Source of the DNA: Caprimulgus europaeus
Taxonomy: Eukaryota > Chordata > Aves > Caprimulgiformes > Caprimulgidae
NCBI GenBank assembly: GCA_907165065.1
Contig: OU015532.1
Location: 40,836,839 to 40,900,838 of the forward strand
Reading direction: 5' to 3'
Length of the DNA: 64,000 nt
Positions 20,378 to 35,300 of this stretch are shown here, one piece after another (positions within the stretch are counted from its first letter, which is position 1; each line of letters starts with the position of its first letter). Made by a program: the position numbers and the translations under genes. A model generated the notes under the pieces. The model made no database searches. It worked only from the letters and a program-made list of their open reading frames with translations, and was not told the origin of the DNA.

Positions 20378-23300
20378 GTAAGACTGCAAAAATTCAGAAC
20401 ATAATTCATGAGAAGCTGAAGGTGACCTGAAGTGGTTTTCTGACCGGGATTCTGGTGCCTAGAAGAGGGCTTGGGAGCTGTTAGTCCAAATTAGTGTATG
20501 TATTTACTTATTTATGTCTGATGACTGATAGCTTTGCTGATATTGGTTGTCCCGTGGAGGCACTTTTCGTACTGGAGGAAAGCTCAGCCACAGTGGGTGA
20601 TCCGTGTGGAGGCTGGGAAGTGTTCTGAGGTGCCTCACAGGAGTTTGTGGTGGATTTGGGCTGAATCTGTGGTTTGATGTAAACTTTATGTAAGTTGAGC
20701 TTTTTTGCAGTGCAGCATCTGCCAGCTATGAGTATAGTCACACACTGTACCCAGGTCATTGTGCTAGTAGCCGCCTGGAGTGGTGAACACAGGAAGGTCA
20801 CTGACTAAAAACAATAATTAATCATGAACACAAAGATGGTCCTAGTTTGATATTTGTGTGTGACTGACACACGAGACAGTCTTGATCTGCCTTTGTCCAC
20901 AATCTCTGAGACTATTTTTTTATTACTACTTTTTTTGTGGAACATAACCAGGATGGAAAGCTCTCAAACTGCCTGTTGGGCTTCAGGGAGTCAACGTACT
21001 CTGTCCTCTTCTCAACTCTGAAATTAACCTGCTGTTTGACTATAAGCAAGTTATCTAATCATTCTCTGCCCCACTTCTCCTGTTGTAGAATGGAGATTGT
21101 AGAGCTTCCTTGCATAACATGGCTGTATGTTAGTGTAGTGTGCATTGATGCTTGGAGACCTCCCATGAGGGATCCCCAAGGCTTAATAAATAAAAAACAT
21201 AAATGTCTAACAAAACTGGCTAAAAAAATACCACTAAAGGTCTAAAGATTTATCAAAAGGTCTACAGGTAGACCTTTTGGAAGGAGGGGAGAGTAACGAA
21301 CAGTCTGGCAATGGTCTTTGTGTGAAAATTACATGTACAAAGTAAGGAATGAGACTGTCCTCTCTGTTCTTCTCCTTGCCCTTAACCACTAAAACAGCTT
21401 CATGAGAAAAAGTAGAGGCTTCTTGCAGATGGGGGGCAGGAAAGTTACTCCATCCAGAATGTGAATCCAGATAGAAGACATTAAAACATGCCCTTCTGTT
21501 GTGGATGAGAGATGCAGTACGAACCAAGGTCAGTTTATCATAATTCAAGAGTGATAGAGGAGTTTGTATCTGACTTCTAAACTGCGTCAATTCCTAACTG
21601 GAAAAAGAAGTGACCTAATCCCCTAAAGGGATTTAATGGAGTCATGTTGCTAGCAGAGAGTGGGAAAGTGATTAAGTAATGACTTCCAGTAAAGCAATAG
21701 CTGAAGTTTCAGGTACTAAAATCTGCAATAATTTATAATTTGTTTGGGTTGTGTCTAGTTGTTCGTCTTTCCTTCTGTGTTTGACATTTCTGCTAATTGT
21801 CCTTTTTGCAAATATTCAGCATCTTGTTTGGGTGGGGAAGTTTCATTAACATCTCTTCCTAAGCTGTTTTCTTTCATGTAGGTTCTGCTGCATTTGTGCT
21901 GGTGGTGCCTCACTCACTGAACAGTTTCATTTTCCTCTGGGGTCATGATGCTTTTGAACATAGTTAAGACATTGAAATCCACAGTGTCGTCATTATAGGT
22001 TTTACCATGGATTGTTTCTGTTTCCCAGCAGTTCTTTGTATCCCCTCATTCTCCTCTTCCTGACCACAATAGCTGAACACCTCCCAACCTTTCATGTATT
22101 TGCTCTTCACCATTTCTGGGAAAATTTATTGAAAAAGATTTTAAATGGAAAGTTGGAATTTTTACTAAATAAAATTATCTGAAAAAAATTCTACTTTCCC
22201 TGTGAAATTTCAACTATTCAAGAGAATTAAACTTATTTTATCTTTGTCTACAGATGTTTAGCAGAGATGATTCTCATGCACTCTAGCTTTTTGCTAGCTT
22301 ATTTTTCCAGTTTAATTATTGATAGACTTCTTTTAATTAAGTTAAAATGTCCTCTCATGTAATGCAAACATAAATTTTATTTAAAACCATTTTACTATCT
22401 TATCCATTTTAATGTTATTCCTTCCTTCAATGATGTATATACACAGAGGAATATTTCCTCTTTTTCTGCATCTTTTTTTAACTCTACATAAACATGGTTT
22501 TAACTTCCAAAGCAAGTAGTTCATCTTCCAATTTTGCTGCACAGCTTTGAAAATTGCAACACCCACCTGTGGGAGAATATGTTTTATGAAACATAAACAG
22601 TTTAATATTCATGCAGCTAATAACCTTGTTGTTTTTCTGCAGAGTGAAGAATGTCCATGCTGCTCACTCTCTGTGAAAATTATAAGAATGAGAAATCTGA
22701 GAAAAGCAGATTTGTGTAAGTATCAGAGTCTTTCCTTGTGGTTCCCTGAAATTCAGTTATGAAACTAGAGAATATAAGCAAGCACTGTAACTCGTATCTG
22801 CGTAAGAAGTGTCACCATGGTTTCAAATGTTGATGTATATTTGAATTTGGACTATTCTTAGAATACAGTTTTGTATAAACAATATCTTTCAGTTTCTAGA
22901 ATGTTACTGTTGGTGGAAAGATTCAAGATCTACTGTGTGGTACTGTAAAGTATCTTAACTGCTAACAAGCTTCAGAGCCATTTTTGCTGACAAATTCAGC
23001 TGTTAATTCTCAGTTGCAGCTTTCGAAGCTCTGAGATGTGCTTCACTGAGAGGCTGCATCTCTGCTTCTCAACAAAAATGCCAGCACTGGTGTCAAGTAG
23101 CTGCCAGAGCCTGTGTGGTAATATGGGAGCTTTGCTACTGTCTTCTGTACCTATCTGTTTCTTGAAGGTAGCAGGAATACATACAGGCACCTCTGAATTT
23201 CTATTTGCTTAAAAGAAAAAAACCCAAAACCAAAGAAGAGTATTACATATCTAATTGTCAAACAATTTTTTTCTGTCAAATGTTTACTGAAATGTATTAA

Positions 23301-26300
23301 AAATACTAGACTTCCAAGGCAAAATCAGTACCATTGAAATGTTTCTGGGGACTTGGTGGAATGGATGGAAGTGGAAGTGATGAGAGAAAAATCTCAGCAA
23401 TTACTCAGGTAGGAGAAAGCAAGCTGAAGGTCAACTCAAATATCTGCCTCAGAGAGAAAGAACAAGGCAGGAATACAATGGAAAGCAAGTGAGCATGAAC
23501 CTTTGTGTATTAAGTAAGACCAAGTGAACTCAGCAAGAGTATTTGCCTCCATGGGGGATCACTATTCAGTTCTTGCTTTTCTGCTATTGAGCACAGGAAT
23601 ATTGCCTTCTCTTGAAAACAGCATGTCTTCAGAGAAGAATGAAAGGATGGTCCAGTTCCTTCTTTGTCCTATTAGTCTCGGCTGAGCTGTTTTCTGGCAT
23701 AAAAGATACCAGCCCAAGGGAATGCCTAAATTGCCCTGACAGCCAATAGTATCAAGATAAGCACCTACAGAATTGATAACCAAATATCTGCCTCTTGGCC
23801 TTAAAATCAAGGTTATTGATTTATTTCTCAGCATTTTATAATGATTGGAAATTCTTAAAGACCAAAGAACTCCCAGAAATCCATAGCTATTTATCTTAGC
23901 TCTTTATCTTTTATTAGTCTATCTTTATCTTCATTTTGAGCAGAAGTTTGATTGCTTAAACATCTATAACACTGGAGATTTGCTTCCAAAGGCAGATGTG
24001 GAGGAAGGTCTTTGCTGGCAAGAGCCTGAAGAAGTAGTGCTAGGTGCCAGGGTCTGAGAGGAGGAGACTTGTCCATTCCCCATGCCAGTTGCCTTCCTTT
24101 ATTGTGCAACAGAGCATGACATTTTATCTTCCCTCTGAAAAACAGGAGCAAGTTACAAGTGGCACAGTAGAGAGACAGTGAGATTTTATCTGTACCGTAC
24201 ATGTATGCTCCCTCAGCACACTTAATTTTGTTAGCGGAGCCATGCCACGTGGTGTGATACACATCACAAGAAATGAGACTGTGTTAAAAAGCATTAAATT
24301 GAATTAGAAAACCTGTGTGAGAGCGTAGTAGGAACCTTTATGTGAAGGCCTTTCCATTCTTGACAAAAACATTGTGCAGATAGGTTTTAACACCTAAACA
24401 ATGAGAGAAGTCCTCAGAGGAAGAGATCCAAAGGTACCTGTTAAAAAACTCTGTCATAGGAGAGAGAGGTATTGGCATGTACAGCAAAGTTCACTTTGTA
24501 GTCTACACCAAGCTACAGGTGGTTGAAGCTGAAGTGTGTTTATGGGAAGTGAGACAAGTGGAGACTGTGAAAGCAAATTGGGGAATCCTGAACTATGTAT
24601 TTTATTGCATATGAATAGAGTCACTTGAATGTAACAACAATGATTTAAGAAGAAAATAAAGATGACTAGTTAGACCTACATATCTGTATTTCTGTAGATA
24701 TTTCCTTTCCCAGGGTTAGTCTATGCTCAAAAGTGATTTTTTTAAAAAATGTTTTTGTAGGGATGTATTTGTAATGTAATTAATGTATTAATTCAAATAT
24801 TTGTAAATATTTGAAATATATTTGTCTCAAAATACATTTTAGGAAAATATTTTCCACTCACATTTATTTGTTTCAATCACTATTTATGTACAATTTAAAG
24901 TTCTTAAGAGAGACAGATATGAGGACAGAGAGTTGAAAGATGACACAGAAGTAATGAAAATTGCAAAGAGCCGTCATTGCTTTGTTGGAGTTAGAGTTTG
25001 ATTAGACCAAGCTGTGGTTTTTTAAAGACCACCTGTCAAAGATGAGCATGCTTTGCTTTTCTTCAGCTGTGGCACTGCACAGCTAAAGTGTCCTCCTTGT
25101 GCACAAGCACAATGTCCATGCCTCCTTAGATCTTGCACATATCGTATAATATAGGACTTGGTTTTTTTTATTATAGGATAGCTGTGGCAATCATCTATAA
25201 TCATGATCTCCTGACCTTTCCCGTTTGTGTCAGACAAAAAGTTGTATTTATACACAGTGTGAGCATAATAACAAGAATTACACCACTAATGTGTGTTGAA
25301 ATCTAATAGGAATAAGGCTTTGCTCCTACATTATGTAGGTTATCAGGCATCTACAATCTGAGTAATACATATCATTCCTAAGAAACAACTGTTGCAATTT
25401 CTGGGCATTTTTGAGTTTGGCTAAATCTTCCCTGTCAAAAGTTGTAAGAATTGTGATGCCAGACCAGTCCAAAGTTTCATGTGGATCAACAGAATGTCCC
25501 TAGAACTGGCCTATAATAAATGCTTTTGGGCAAGACAAGCACTGAAGCATGCTTTTTCCTGCCCCACTCTCCCAACATATCTGTGGTTCATGAGGTCTGT
25601 GACTCAGAGATCTGACTCCCACATCAAAAGTAGTGTTTGCATTTAATTGCTATACCCAAAATGCTTGGCATTTGGACACCAGCAGGGGATTTTACTTTGA
25701 TATATTTCAGCTCACTTTACACTGGACAGGAACCCAGATGCTCTTTCTCAGTGTCATGGGAAAACACTATGCCTGGTTTCAGGATGTTATTCTTTGGGGA
25801 GGTCTATATACTTACATTGCTAATTAAATAGTTATGGACATTTCTTTTTTCTCTTCTTTGCCTTGCACAGGCAGCAGAAAGGCCTTTTCTGCATATTAGT
25901 TAGGGTTAGCTCTTCAACAAAGACAACTTCTCCCTTTAATTTATTCCAAAAACATCAGAAAACTTCTTGTTAACAGCTGCATGAATGCAGCTGTGTCTTG
26001 CCTTAAAACTTTGAAAGCTTTGTGGCTGTCACAAACCTTCATAAATGCATCCATCATTTCTGCAAAATTCACTGCCTGGATGGTGTTATTTCTCTAGAAC
26101 TGTGTAGGATGGTATGTGGAGATTTTGAAGAGAAATGTTTAATTACCCATAGGATACTGATCTCCCAATAGGGCTTGCTTGAGGCACTGGCAAAATAAGG
26201 AGCCATTGTCAGCATTGGGAGTGAGTCACAAGCTGAGGTGCCTGGGGTGAATGGTCCCAAAGGTCTCTCCTATCCCATGTTTGAGAGCGGACAAAGGCAA

Positions 26301-29300
26301 GTGCCTGGTGAGAAGTATGAGAGTAAAGTGCATGGTGGGCTCTGCACAATGTGCTCTCCCAGCTTTTGATCACTTCAGAGTTGGTAAATTCCCAGGCCAA
26401 ATAGTTTTTCTATGAATGCAGCAACACCTCTGGTCTGGTCTTGAACCTACTTAAACTCTGTGCATCAACAACAGTCTTTGTCCAGCCTCTGATTTCCATG
26501 TCACAAAAACCATTGCTGCAATCTCAATGCCTTATCCTTGTAGCAGCAAAAATAACTGCTGAAAAGCCTTGACTTCGTTCTGCCATCCAGTGACTTCCCA
26601 CGATCTCCCCTTATTTTCCCTGTCAGCTGATGTAATAGAGATTGACTATCAGAAGGCTTCCCATATGTGGGAAGGCATTGGTTGTTGCAAAACTCTTGTT
26701 TTCTGAGGACTAGTTCATCAGCCAAGATCACTGGAAGAGGGCACAGCTTTCATCTTCAAGTCCCCCCAGCCATTTAAAATCATAGTCATAGAATTGTTTA
26801 AGTTGGAAAAGAGCTTTAAGATCCAGCTGTTAACACTGCCAAGTCCACCACTAAACCATGTCCCTAAGCACCACTTCTACATGTCTTTTACGTATCTCCA
26901 GGGATGGTGACTCCACCACTTTCCTGGGCAGCCTGTTCTATCTAGTGTTTGACAACCCTTTTCAGTGAAGATATTTTTCCAAATATCCAATCTGGTGTAA
27001 CTTGAGGCCATTTCCTCTTATTCTATCACTTGTTACTTGGGAGAAGAGACCGATATCCACCTCAGTACAACTTCCTTTCAGGTAGTTGTAGCGAGCAGTA
27101 AGGTGTCCCCTCAGCCTCCTTTTCTCCAGGCTAAACAACCCCAGTTCCCTCAGCTGCTTCTCATCAAGCTTGTTCTCCAGACCCTTCACCAGCTTTGTTG
27201 CCCTTCTCTGGACACGCTCCAGCACCTCCATGTCCTTCTTGTAGTGAGGGGCCCAAAACTGAACACAGTACTCAAGGTGCAGCATCACCAGTCCTGAGTA
27301 TGGAGGGACAATCATCTCCCTACTTCTGCTGGCCCCACTATTACTGATACAGGCCAGGATAATTTTGTCCTCCTTGGCCACCCGAGCACACTGCTGGCTC
27401 ATACTCAGCCAGTTATTGACCAACAATCCCAGGTTCTTTTCTGCCAGGCATCTTTCCAGCCACCCTTCCCTAAACCTGCAGCATTGCATGGGGTTGTTGT
27501 GACCCAGTTTCTTCATTGCAGCCTTTGAAGGCCCCTTGAAGCCACCTTCATGCAGGGCTCTGCATTTCCATAGTTAAACCATGGCAGAGTTTCTGGAGTG
27601 GCTTCTCTACTGGCCAAGTACCACTGCATTTCACCCCCTGTGTGTTGATTCTAACAAGAACCAGACCCATGCTGTGTAAATTCCCCAGAGCAGATCTTGT
27701 TTTCAGCATGGCTGCCCAGGCCTGCCTCACTGTGCACAGTCCCGTCGGAGCAGACCGGGCACTCGCTGTTGCCAGAGGCTGCTCCTGCAGTTACTGCAGG
27801 ACATGGGCTGCCTCCCACAGCTGGCAAATCTGGTTTAGCACGGCCCTTTTCTCAGTGGCAATGTTTCCTGGTCTTCCAGGAGGGAAAATAAATACTTTCC
27901 ATGCTGCAAATTGACACCTATGGGAGAGAAACCTGTTTGTTTCATGGGCTACAAGTGAAATATAAAGTAGCATCTTTTACATGCATGTATTTCACAGAAA
28001 TATTCCTTTTAAGAGACAAAAAAAAGTATGCAAAAGTATTGACTTACTCTACTTTGTATTTATCAAAGTCCCAGGCTCCAGAAAGCTTTTACTGAAATGA
28101 TCTACAGCTACTTTTTCTTTTTTTTTTCTTTTTTTTTTTAAAGTTGGACAAAGTAATCTCAATCAGCATTCTCATTAGACAGAGCTTCAGACTTCTCTTT
28201 AAGTTTCACTAGGATGTTAAATCTGGGTCTTGTTAAATATGGGCCTTGCTGCTGTGTAATTTCATAGCAAACTCCCAGTACTACATTGGCCATTGATTTT
28301 AAGAGCTGAAAAGCCATATTACTGCTTTTTTTCCTTATATCCCCTAATTCCTGTGTAGCACCATCATAATAATGAATTCACTTTCATTGCCATGTTCCCT
28401 AAAGGCAACAATTGTGTGTAGAAAGGACTGGTTGAAGACATACACTCAAAACATTGTCTACTTCTCCTCACCTCTGTCTCTGGCTGTATCACTGGTGCAA
28501 GGAGGCAACAGCAATCTTCATGCAAAGGGTTCAGGCAGGTAGCATGGGCAACACCAGCAGGCAGCTACCTGGGCTGGCCAGCACTAATGGCACACTTGCT
28601 TTAGGGTGAGATCCCTTTGCTGTTGAAACAAATGTGGTCATTTCTCAAACACTGACCATGTTTGAGAAATCCTAGGGCATAGTTGTCTCAAAAAGAGCAT
28701 TGGTGTCTTTGCAGGGCATCTCATCCAAGTTCCTGATGCTGCTGCCTGCTCAGACAGTCTGTGCTTGCATTAGTGGAGAGAAATCCTAAAAGCAGACCAG
28801 GACAAATGTTTGGCAAGAGGAATCTGAACAAAGACAGAGAAGTAGTTACGCAGATAGCTGCCAAGTTGCAACAGGGCCTGTAAGCAAGGATTTCCTAACT
28901 GATTAAGAAACTTAAATAAACAGGTATAAAAGCAACTGTTAATCACCAGAAGCTCCTCCCTGTGATGTCATATCCTGAAGCAGGGCTTTTCCTACTGTAA
29001 TTGTAAGGTGATTAGATCAACAAAAAGATCCAATTGCATAACTACTAAGATACCTGTCAAAATGGAGCCCTGGTCCTGACTGGTGTTTATAATAACAAGG
29101 TCATAACCACAGTTAATCATGTGAATAAGAAATTAATGGATAATCTCAATGAATACAATGTGAAGCAACTTCACAGTTGCAATTTTAACAATACCTGCTC
29201 CCTTCCATTCAATCTTCTGTTTGGTTGTAACCACTCATGATAACCAACTCTGCTCCCACTCTTCCTCAGTTCATTGCTACCATCTAAACATGTGCTCAAA

Positions 29301-32300
29301 CAATTTCCCTCAGATCACCTGTTTTGAGTTAAGAGATTAGTTCCAAATTTTCCCCTTTCTCAAGTCCTTAATGTATTGTTGGTAGAAACATGAAGGTGGA
29401 GTGTGTTGTAGAGCATAGTATATATTGTATGGCATACAATTGTATTGTATACATGCTAAGAAGTGTGGAGATGAAAAGCCTGCGCTGTGCCTTCACAGCA
29501 GCAGAAGCTGCCACTAAAAAGGACAATGCTATGCATAATCGAGCAACTCATTAACATGGTATTTGTTTAGAGATCTTGGTCAAGGCATGTCCTTAGAGGT
29601 GTGGAAATAATTGCATCTCTGCTGGCAGGTAGGTATCACTGGATTGTATGTAGGTACACATGCATCTTCTTGCAGCTGTGCTGGCTTCTGGGTATGAGAA
29701 CAAAAAGCTGTTATTGCAGTTAATGACATCATGTGTGATGTTACCCCATGACTTCCTCCAGACTCTTGGAGTAGCCTTGGAGAAGATGAGGTTGCTCAAA
29801 GCCTTAGTTCCTCATCTCTAATGCAAGGGCTGCAGAAAGGGCATTAGAAACCTCACAGGGGCATTAGGAGGACAAACTGATTACTGGCTGGAGGACTGGT
29901 GAAAGGGGACAATGACCTTAGATGAATGTTAGGCTCATCTCTTTCTCAAAGGTAAAGGTGAGAGCAGCTACCATGCTCTAATACTGTACCAGTACAGGTG
30001 ATATTGCACTGAACAGGGATGATCTTTAAAGCTTTTTGTAATGGTACTACATGTCCCTAGTAAACTTAATTATCCTCTTCTTTAGAGGAGGCTTCTAATC
30101 AACAAGTGGTTAAAACAGTTTTTAAAATGCTTTATAATATTTTAAAATGTCAGAACCTGTTTTAAAACAGGTTTGAAGAGGGTGGAGGCAATGGAAATGA
30201 ACAAGGGAGAAGCTTGGGTGGAGAAGAGGCTGAAATAAACAGGTGGTGATGGCAGCAATATAGAACTGCACAGTGATTTGAGAGGACATGGGTTGATGAA
30301 GCAATTCATGACCCTTCACTCCTCTTCTGCCATTTGGCTTGCAGGCTTAAAAGGCAGTGGCGGACTCTGCTCAGGATGGGGATTTCTATTTTGCACTGGG
30401 AAAGTTCTGGCAGACCTGAATGGATGTTTCTGCAAGAGCTGAGACGCATTTCATGAAGTGCTGTGCTAATAAACAACACAGGACAACACTAGCATGCACT
30501 TTCTTGAAAACCTATGTAAGCAAATTCAGCAGATGTCAACAGATAGTGATAATGAAGTATGTACTTTGATTTCTGAATAGGCTTTCTGTATAACGCCTTC
30601 TCACCACTTATGAAATTAAGCTAAACATTGCCTTTTCCCATGCTTACAGTCTCCAACATCTTCTTAAAAGTTATTGTACCTTGCCATTTTTTGTCATCCT
30701 TAATAAGGACCACATTTTACTCTATATCCTGCTTACTGTTGTACAACAATGTATTGAGTTTAAAACCAAAGTGTACTTTGCTTGACACTGAAGAGAAAAC
30801 ACAGATTGAATATCAGCAGATCTGTCTTTACAGTGGTATCAGTTTTTATGTGTGAAATTTAAAGAAGTTCATAGAGAATATGAAGATTGATACATTTACT
30901 TACTGCAGGACTTCTTTTAGGATGTTTGAGGTATTCCTTTGATGAGAAGAAGGTACAGCTTCTTATCTTTGATAATTTATTGTGAAAAATACATTGAAAT
31001 GCATTTTTTTCATTGATTCCCACTACATTTTTTTCTTATATGCTGTTAATGAACCTGCAGAATCTGTTCTAGTTCTGTCCTGATTGTTCCAGTTTCATTA
31101 AGATAGCAGTATCTGCAGTTCATCCAATTATGCATTAAGCAGCGTGACTGATGCCTGTAATCAGTGAGTCATTCTTTCCTGTACCCTCTGAGCAGAGGTC
31201 TGCCTGTTTGTTTTACACATCTATGCTATCCCAGTGCTCTTTCACACATGTCTGGATGAGATGAAGTGTGCTGCTGAGGTGAGCTGTATGCAAAAAGCAC
31301 CATGTGATAAGGCCTGTGGTACGTCTTAGTCCTCATGGAGGTTTATTCTGAAGACTCAGAGCAGTGCCAAGGAAAGCCTTGCCCACAGGTGAGATTCACA
31401 GAGCTAGAGAACCTTTATCAGCAATGGCCTCCAGAGAGGAGCTTCAGGCAGCCTTTTTGCTGAAGTGAGGACATTGATTACCTTGTAGATAAGGACCAGG
31501 AACCCAGACATGATTTGCTATTATGTGGGAGGCCAAGTAGAGAGGCTAGGTTTGACACAACTTTGGTAGTCTTCATGGCTGAAGAGACACATGAGAATTT
31601 CCACATGAGACTATGGCTTTTCTCCTGGGCACTTTGTATGACACTATCTTCAGCAGGAGCCAACAAAGTAGTGTTGCAGTAGTAGCCAGTAAAAGTTAAA
31701 AGAAGGATTCATTCGCATATTTCAGTGCTGGTGCTTGCATCATATTCTGCTATTAAATTTGCAATCTTTTTGAATTGGCATTTGAATTGAATTTAGTCTA
31801 GCAAAGGTATTACCTTTTCCTATTTGTTCAGGACCCCTCTTTACCCTTTCTTAAAGAGTTCCCCCTCAGTTCAAGAATGAAAAGTAGACAAAAGGGGTCT
31901 TGGGTATAAATGCTCCTTGTAAGTCAGATACATCTATCCTTAATGCTTTAATTAATTCTTACTCACAGAAAGGTTGCTCTACACTGCTAAATCAGTCGGG
32001 AGTCGTGGATGACTCCAGCCAGAATATGAGCTCATTTAATTTCACTGCAAAAATAGGATTAGTTGTAGTCTTGTGATAAAAGACAGTCTGCAGGCTGTGT
32101 ATTTATCTGTGGCTTACTTCGATGTGAAGGAATCTGATGGTGGCACCTTTGTAGAAAAGACGTATAAAATGTGAAGGCTTGGCTGCCAAAAGCAAAGCGT
32201 GTGTTGGCAACCCATCCAAATCACAGTATTTATGTCAAGATGAACCATTGCTGCAATGTAAGCTTTTAATCCAGGCTGAATGAACTCTTTCTTTAACTTA

Positions 32301-35300
32301 CAGACCAAAACAATTCAACTGTAATCTTCACCTGTGCGCTATGCCCTGTAGGTCCAAAATTCAGTTCACAAAATGGTGACTGGTGTTAACAAACTTTGGG
32401 CTGAATTCTCAAGCACAACATGGCCTATTTACATTGTGGTGTAAATATTTTTGCTTCCAGTGAGTTATTCTGGTATGTTACTGAATTTTTCTTACCAAAT
32501 TAACTCCTTGGCATTGATATCTTTACCTTCATATTGGCTACTGCAAACCATTCTGTGAGGGAATGAGGTGAGTTATTGCACCCTACTTTTGTTACTTAGT
32601 TATAACGATGTGCTTCATTATTTCCATGCTGTTTCCTTAGGCGTAACTCTTATTCTCACCATAAAAAAGACAAAGAACATGCACAGATATCTATTTTTTT
32701 AATATGGATTATCAGTGCTAGATGCTTCCTGTAAGTGTGACTTTGGAATATTTTTAACCTCACACATCATATTTGCAAATATTTTCTGGTTTTGAGATAC
32801 ACCAAACCCAGTGAAAGAGGAACACCTCATGCCAGTCAAATGACCTTGTTCTCACTGCTATACTGATCTGCAGCTTTTTGGTAGCTTACCGTTCAGTACC
32901 AAATTTTACTTGAAAGAAAAGTTATATAGGAGAGGTGAACCTGCTGTAAAATTTATTTATTCAGTAGAAAAGTTTTGATTTCAAACTCTGTGTGTCAAGC
33001 AAAAAATTAAAATCAGAATTACTGCAGCAGTGCACTGTCATTGTTGCAGCTTAACCTCGGTTCCTGCACAAAATCACACTTCCCTTGATGTATTGCTCCT
33101 GCTTTTTCAGCACAATCCTGGAGGAGGATGCATGGAAAAGTACCATAACTACATGTTTTTTTAAATCATGTCAGAGGCATTTCTGAGTCAAAATAATGAT
33201 GCTTAAGGCAAAAATTATATTTGTTTTAGCTAAATGTTAAAGACTTTTTTTTTTGTTTCTATTCCTTTACTGAGTGAATAACATTCTTGGTAACACTTTC
33301 CGAAGAAAGAGTTTGTGCATGTTTATTCGTTAGTTCAGCTGCTTCTGATATCGATTTTGTTCCCACTCCCATTTTCTTTGAAATCTAAAACTGCTTGCAG
33401 CCTCTTTTCAACTCTGTTTCCATGATGTTTCCCTCTGATAATGGTTTCTTTAGATGCCCAGCAGTCCTAACTACCCACTGAGTCTGCATCAACAGTATTG
33501 ATGTCTAGCCAAGACTTAATTTTCAGCTAGTTTATTTTTAAATTATAATGTAGTAATTTTCTAGAAGATTTTTTTCTCGTGATAAAAGTGATATGGTACC
33601 ACAAATCACTGAGAGAGGGTCTCAGGTAGAATGAAAAAAGGCTGACCTCTTAATACCTCTTGGCCAAAAATATGTGGCTTTTTGGTGCCTACTTGCTGAT
33701 ACTGTGAGAGTGGGAACAGTGAAATAGTGGTAATGCTTATGAAAAGTATGAAATGGGTGTACCTATGGAAATACATGATTTCTAGTTCCACTTTGCCAAA
33801 AGAGAGCATATGTAAATGTATTGTATGGACACTTGTGCCTGTTAGTCTGTAAAAATCTTGCAAAAACAGCTACATGTACCCAAAATAACAGTGAGGTAAC
33901 ATAATTTATCCCCTGTTGCTTCATGGATGAGATGGAGTGGAGGACAGAAGTTGTAGCAGAACTGTTTGTGGGCTTCTCTGCCTTATATTGTCTTACTTTT
34001 TGTATTTTTTCCTTTTGACATTTATATTAGGATGGTACACGGAGACTCTAGGTATGGATTCAGGCCTTGTAACTTGGACTCTGTATGTGTTTGGAAAGGA
34101 AAGGTGACAACTTTTCCAATGAGCTTGCTGTCTTTGTATGTGTCAAAGGAGGAGGTTTGCTGTCTTGGAGGCAGCACCCAGATATCTGGTAATTGATCTC
34201 CTGGGCTGGTGTACAACATAAGGATGTCCTATCAGTTCTTTCGCTGACAGTCAAGGCTGGCAGGAAGACAGGTTGGTTGGTGTCCATGCAATATAATTGA
34301 TGTGAAATGATTGTTCTGTTTATTGCCTTCCAGCATAAACATCGCCATTATAGGGCAGCAATTCCATATGACACCTTTGTAGGTTCATGGGGCTGGTTCT
34401 CTGCTCCAGAAGCAGGATCATGTTTACCTTTTCTGTCACTCTGATACATATCTGGTACCAATACCCTCTGAAATGTGTTGCCTAGAAAATGTATAAAATC
34501 TCTCTCACTAGAGCTAACTCTCCTAGAACTGGAGCAGTTTTCCTAATATTGGTCCTTGTTTATTTTCCTCTGGCCATGCAGAGTCGCTGATCATTAAGGG
34601 CGAAAGTCAGGAAGATGGAGCCAGTCTCTTCTCAGTGATGTCCAATGGTAGGACAAGGGGCAATGGGTGCAAGCTGGAGCATAGGAGGTTCCATGTAAAC
34701 ATAAGGAAAAACTTTTTCATTGTCAGAGTGACAGAGCATTGGGACAGGCTGCCCAGAGAGGTTGTGGAGTCTCCTTTTCTGGAGACATTCAAAACTCACC
34801 TGGACGCCTTCCTGTGTGATCTCATGTAGGTGTTCCTGCTCCGGCAGGGGGATTGGACTGGATGATCTTTCGAGGTCCCTTCCAATCTCTAACATTCTGT
34901 GATTCTGTGACTATTGCCCCCTCTCTGTCAATCATTTGGACATTACACAACTGACTATTACCGTGTCCTTTGTCAGTCATTGTTGTTGTTGAATTAGCAA
35001 ACTCAATTCTTCCAGCTCTTTCTCATATACCAGGCTGTCTAAGTCAATCCTCTTCAATCTGGGCATGTTTAATTTTGATAGTTGGTGACAGTTAAAGCCT
35101 TTTATGGTGGCGGGAGGAAGAGAGTGAAGAGCTGGAACATGGAAGACACTGAGCACTTGTTCCTATCCAGAGCTGGAACTGTATGCAAAGAGATCTCAGT
35201 GATAAATCTCATCACCTGCACTTACATTTAACATTGTGTATTTGGGATTTGGTCCAAAACTTATCTAAATCCATGTTGTATATATAAGTTATCAGATAAG

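Noticed and set aside
23562-24262. Two minus-strand ORFs of 90 and 123 codons in the large intron of gene B
   Set aside because: No family signature and low-complexity-like composition; nothing separates them from chance.
26962-27516. 184-codon minus-strand ORF as a host gene
   Set aside because: Its sequence is the C-terminal part of CR1 ORF2, so it is a LINE remnant.
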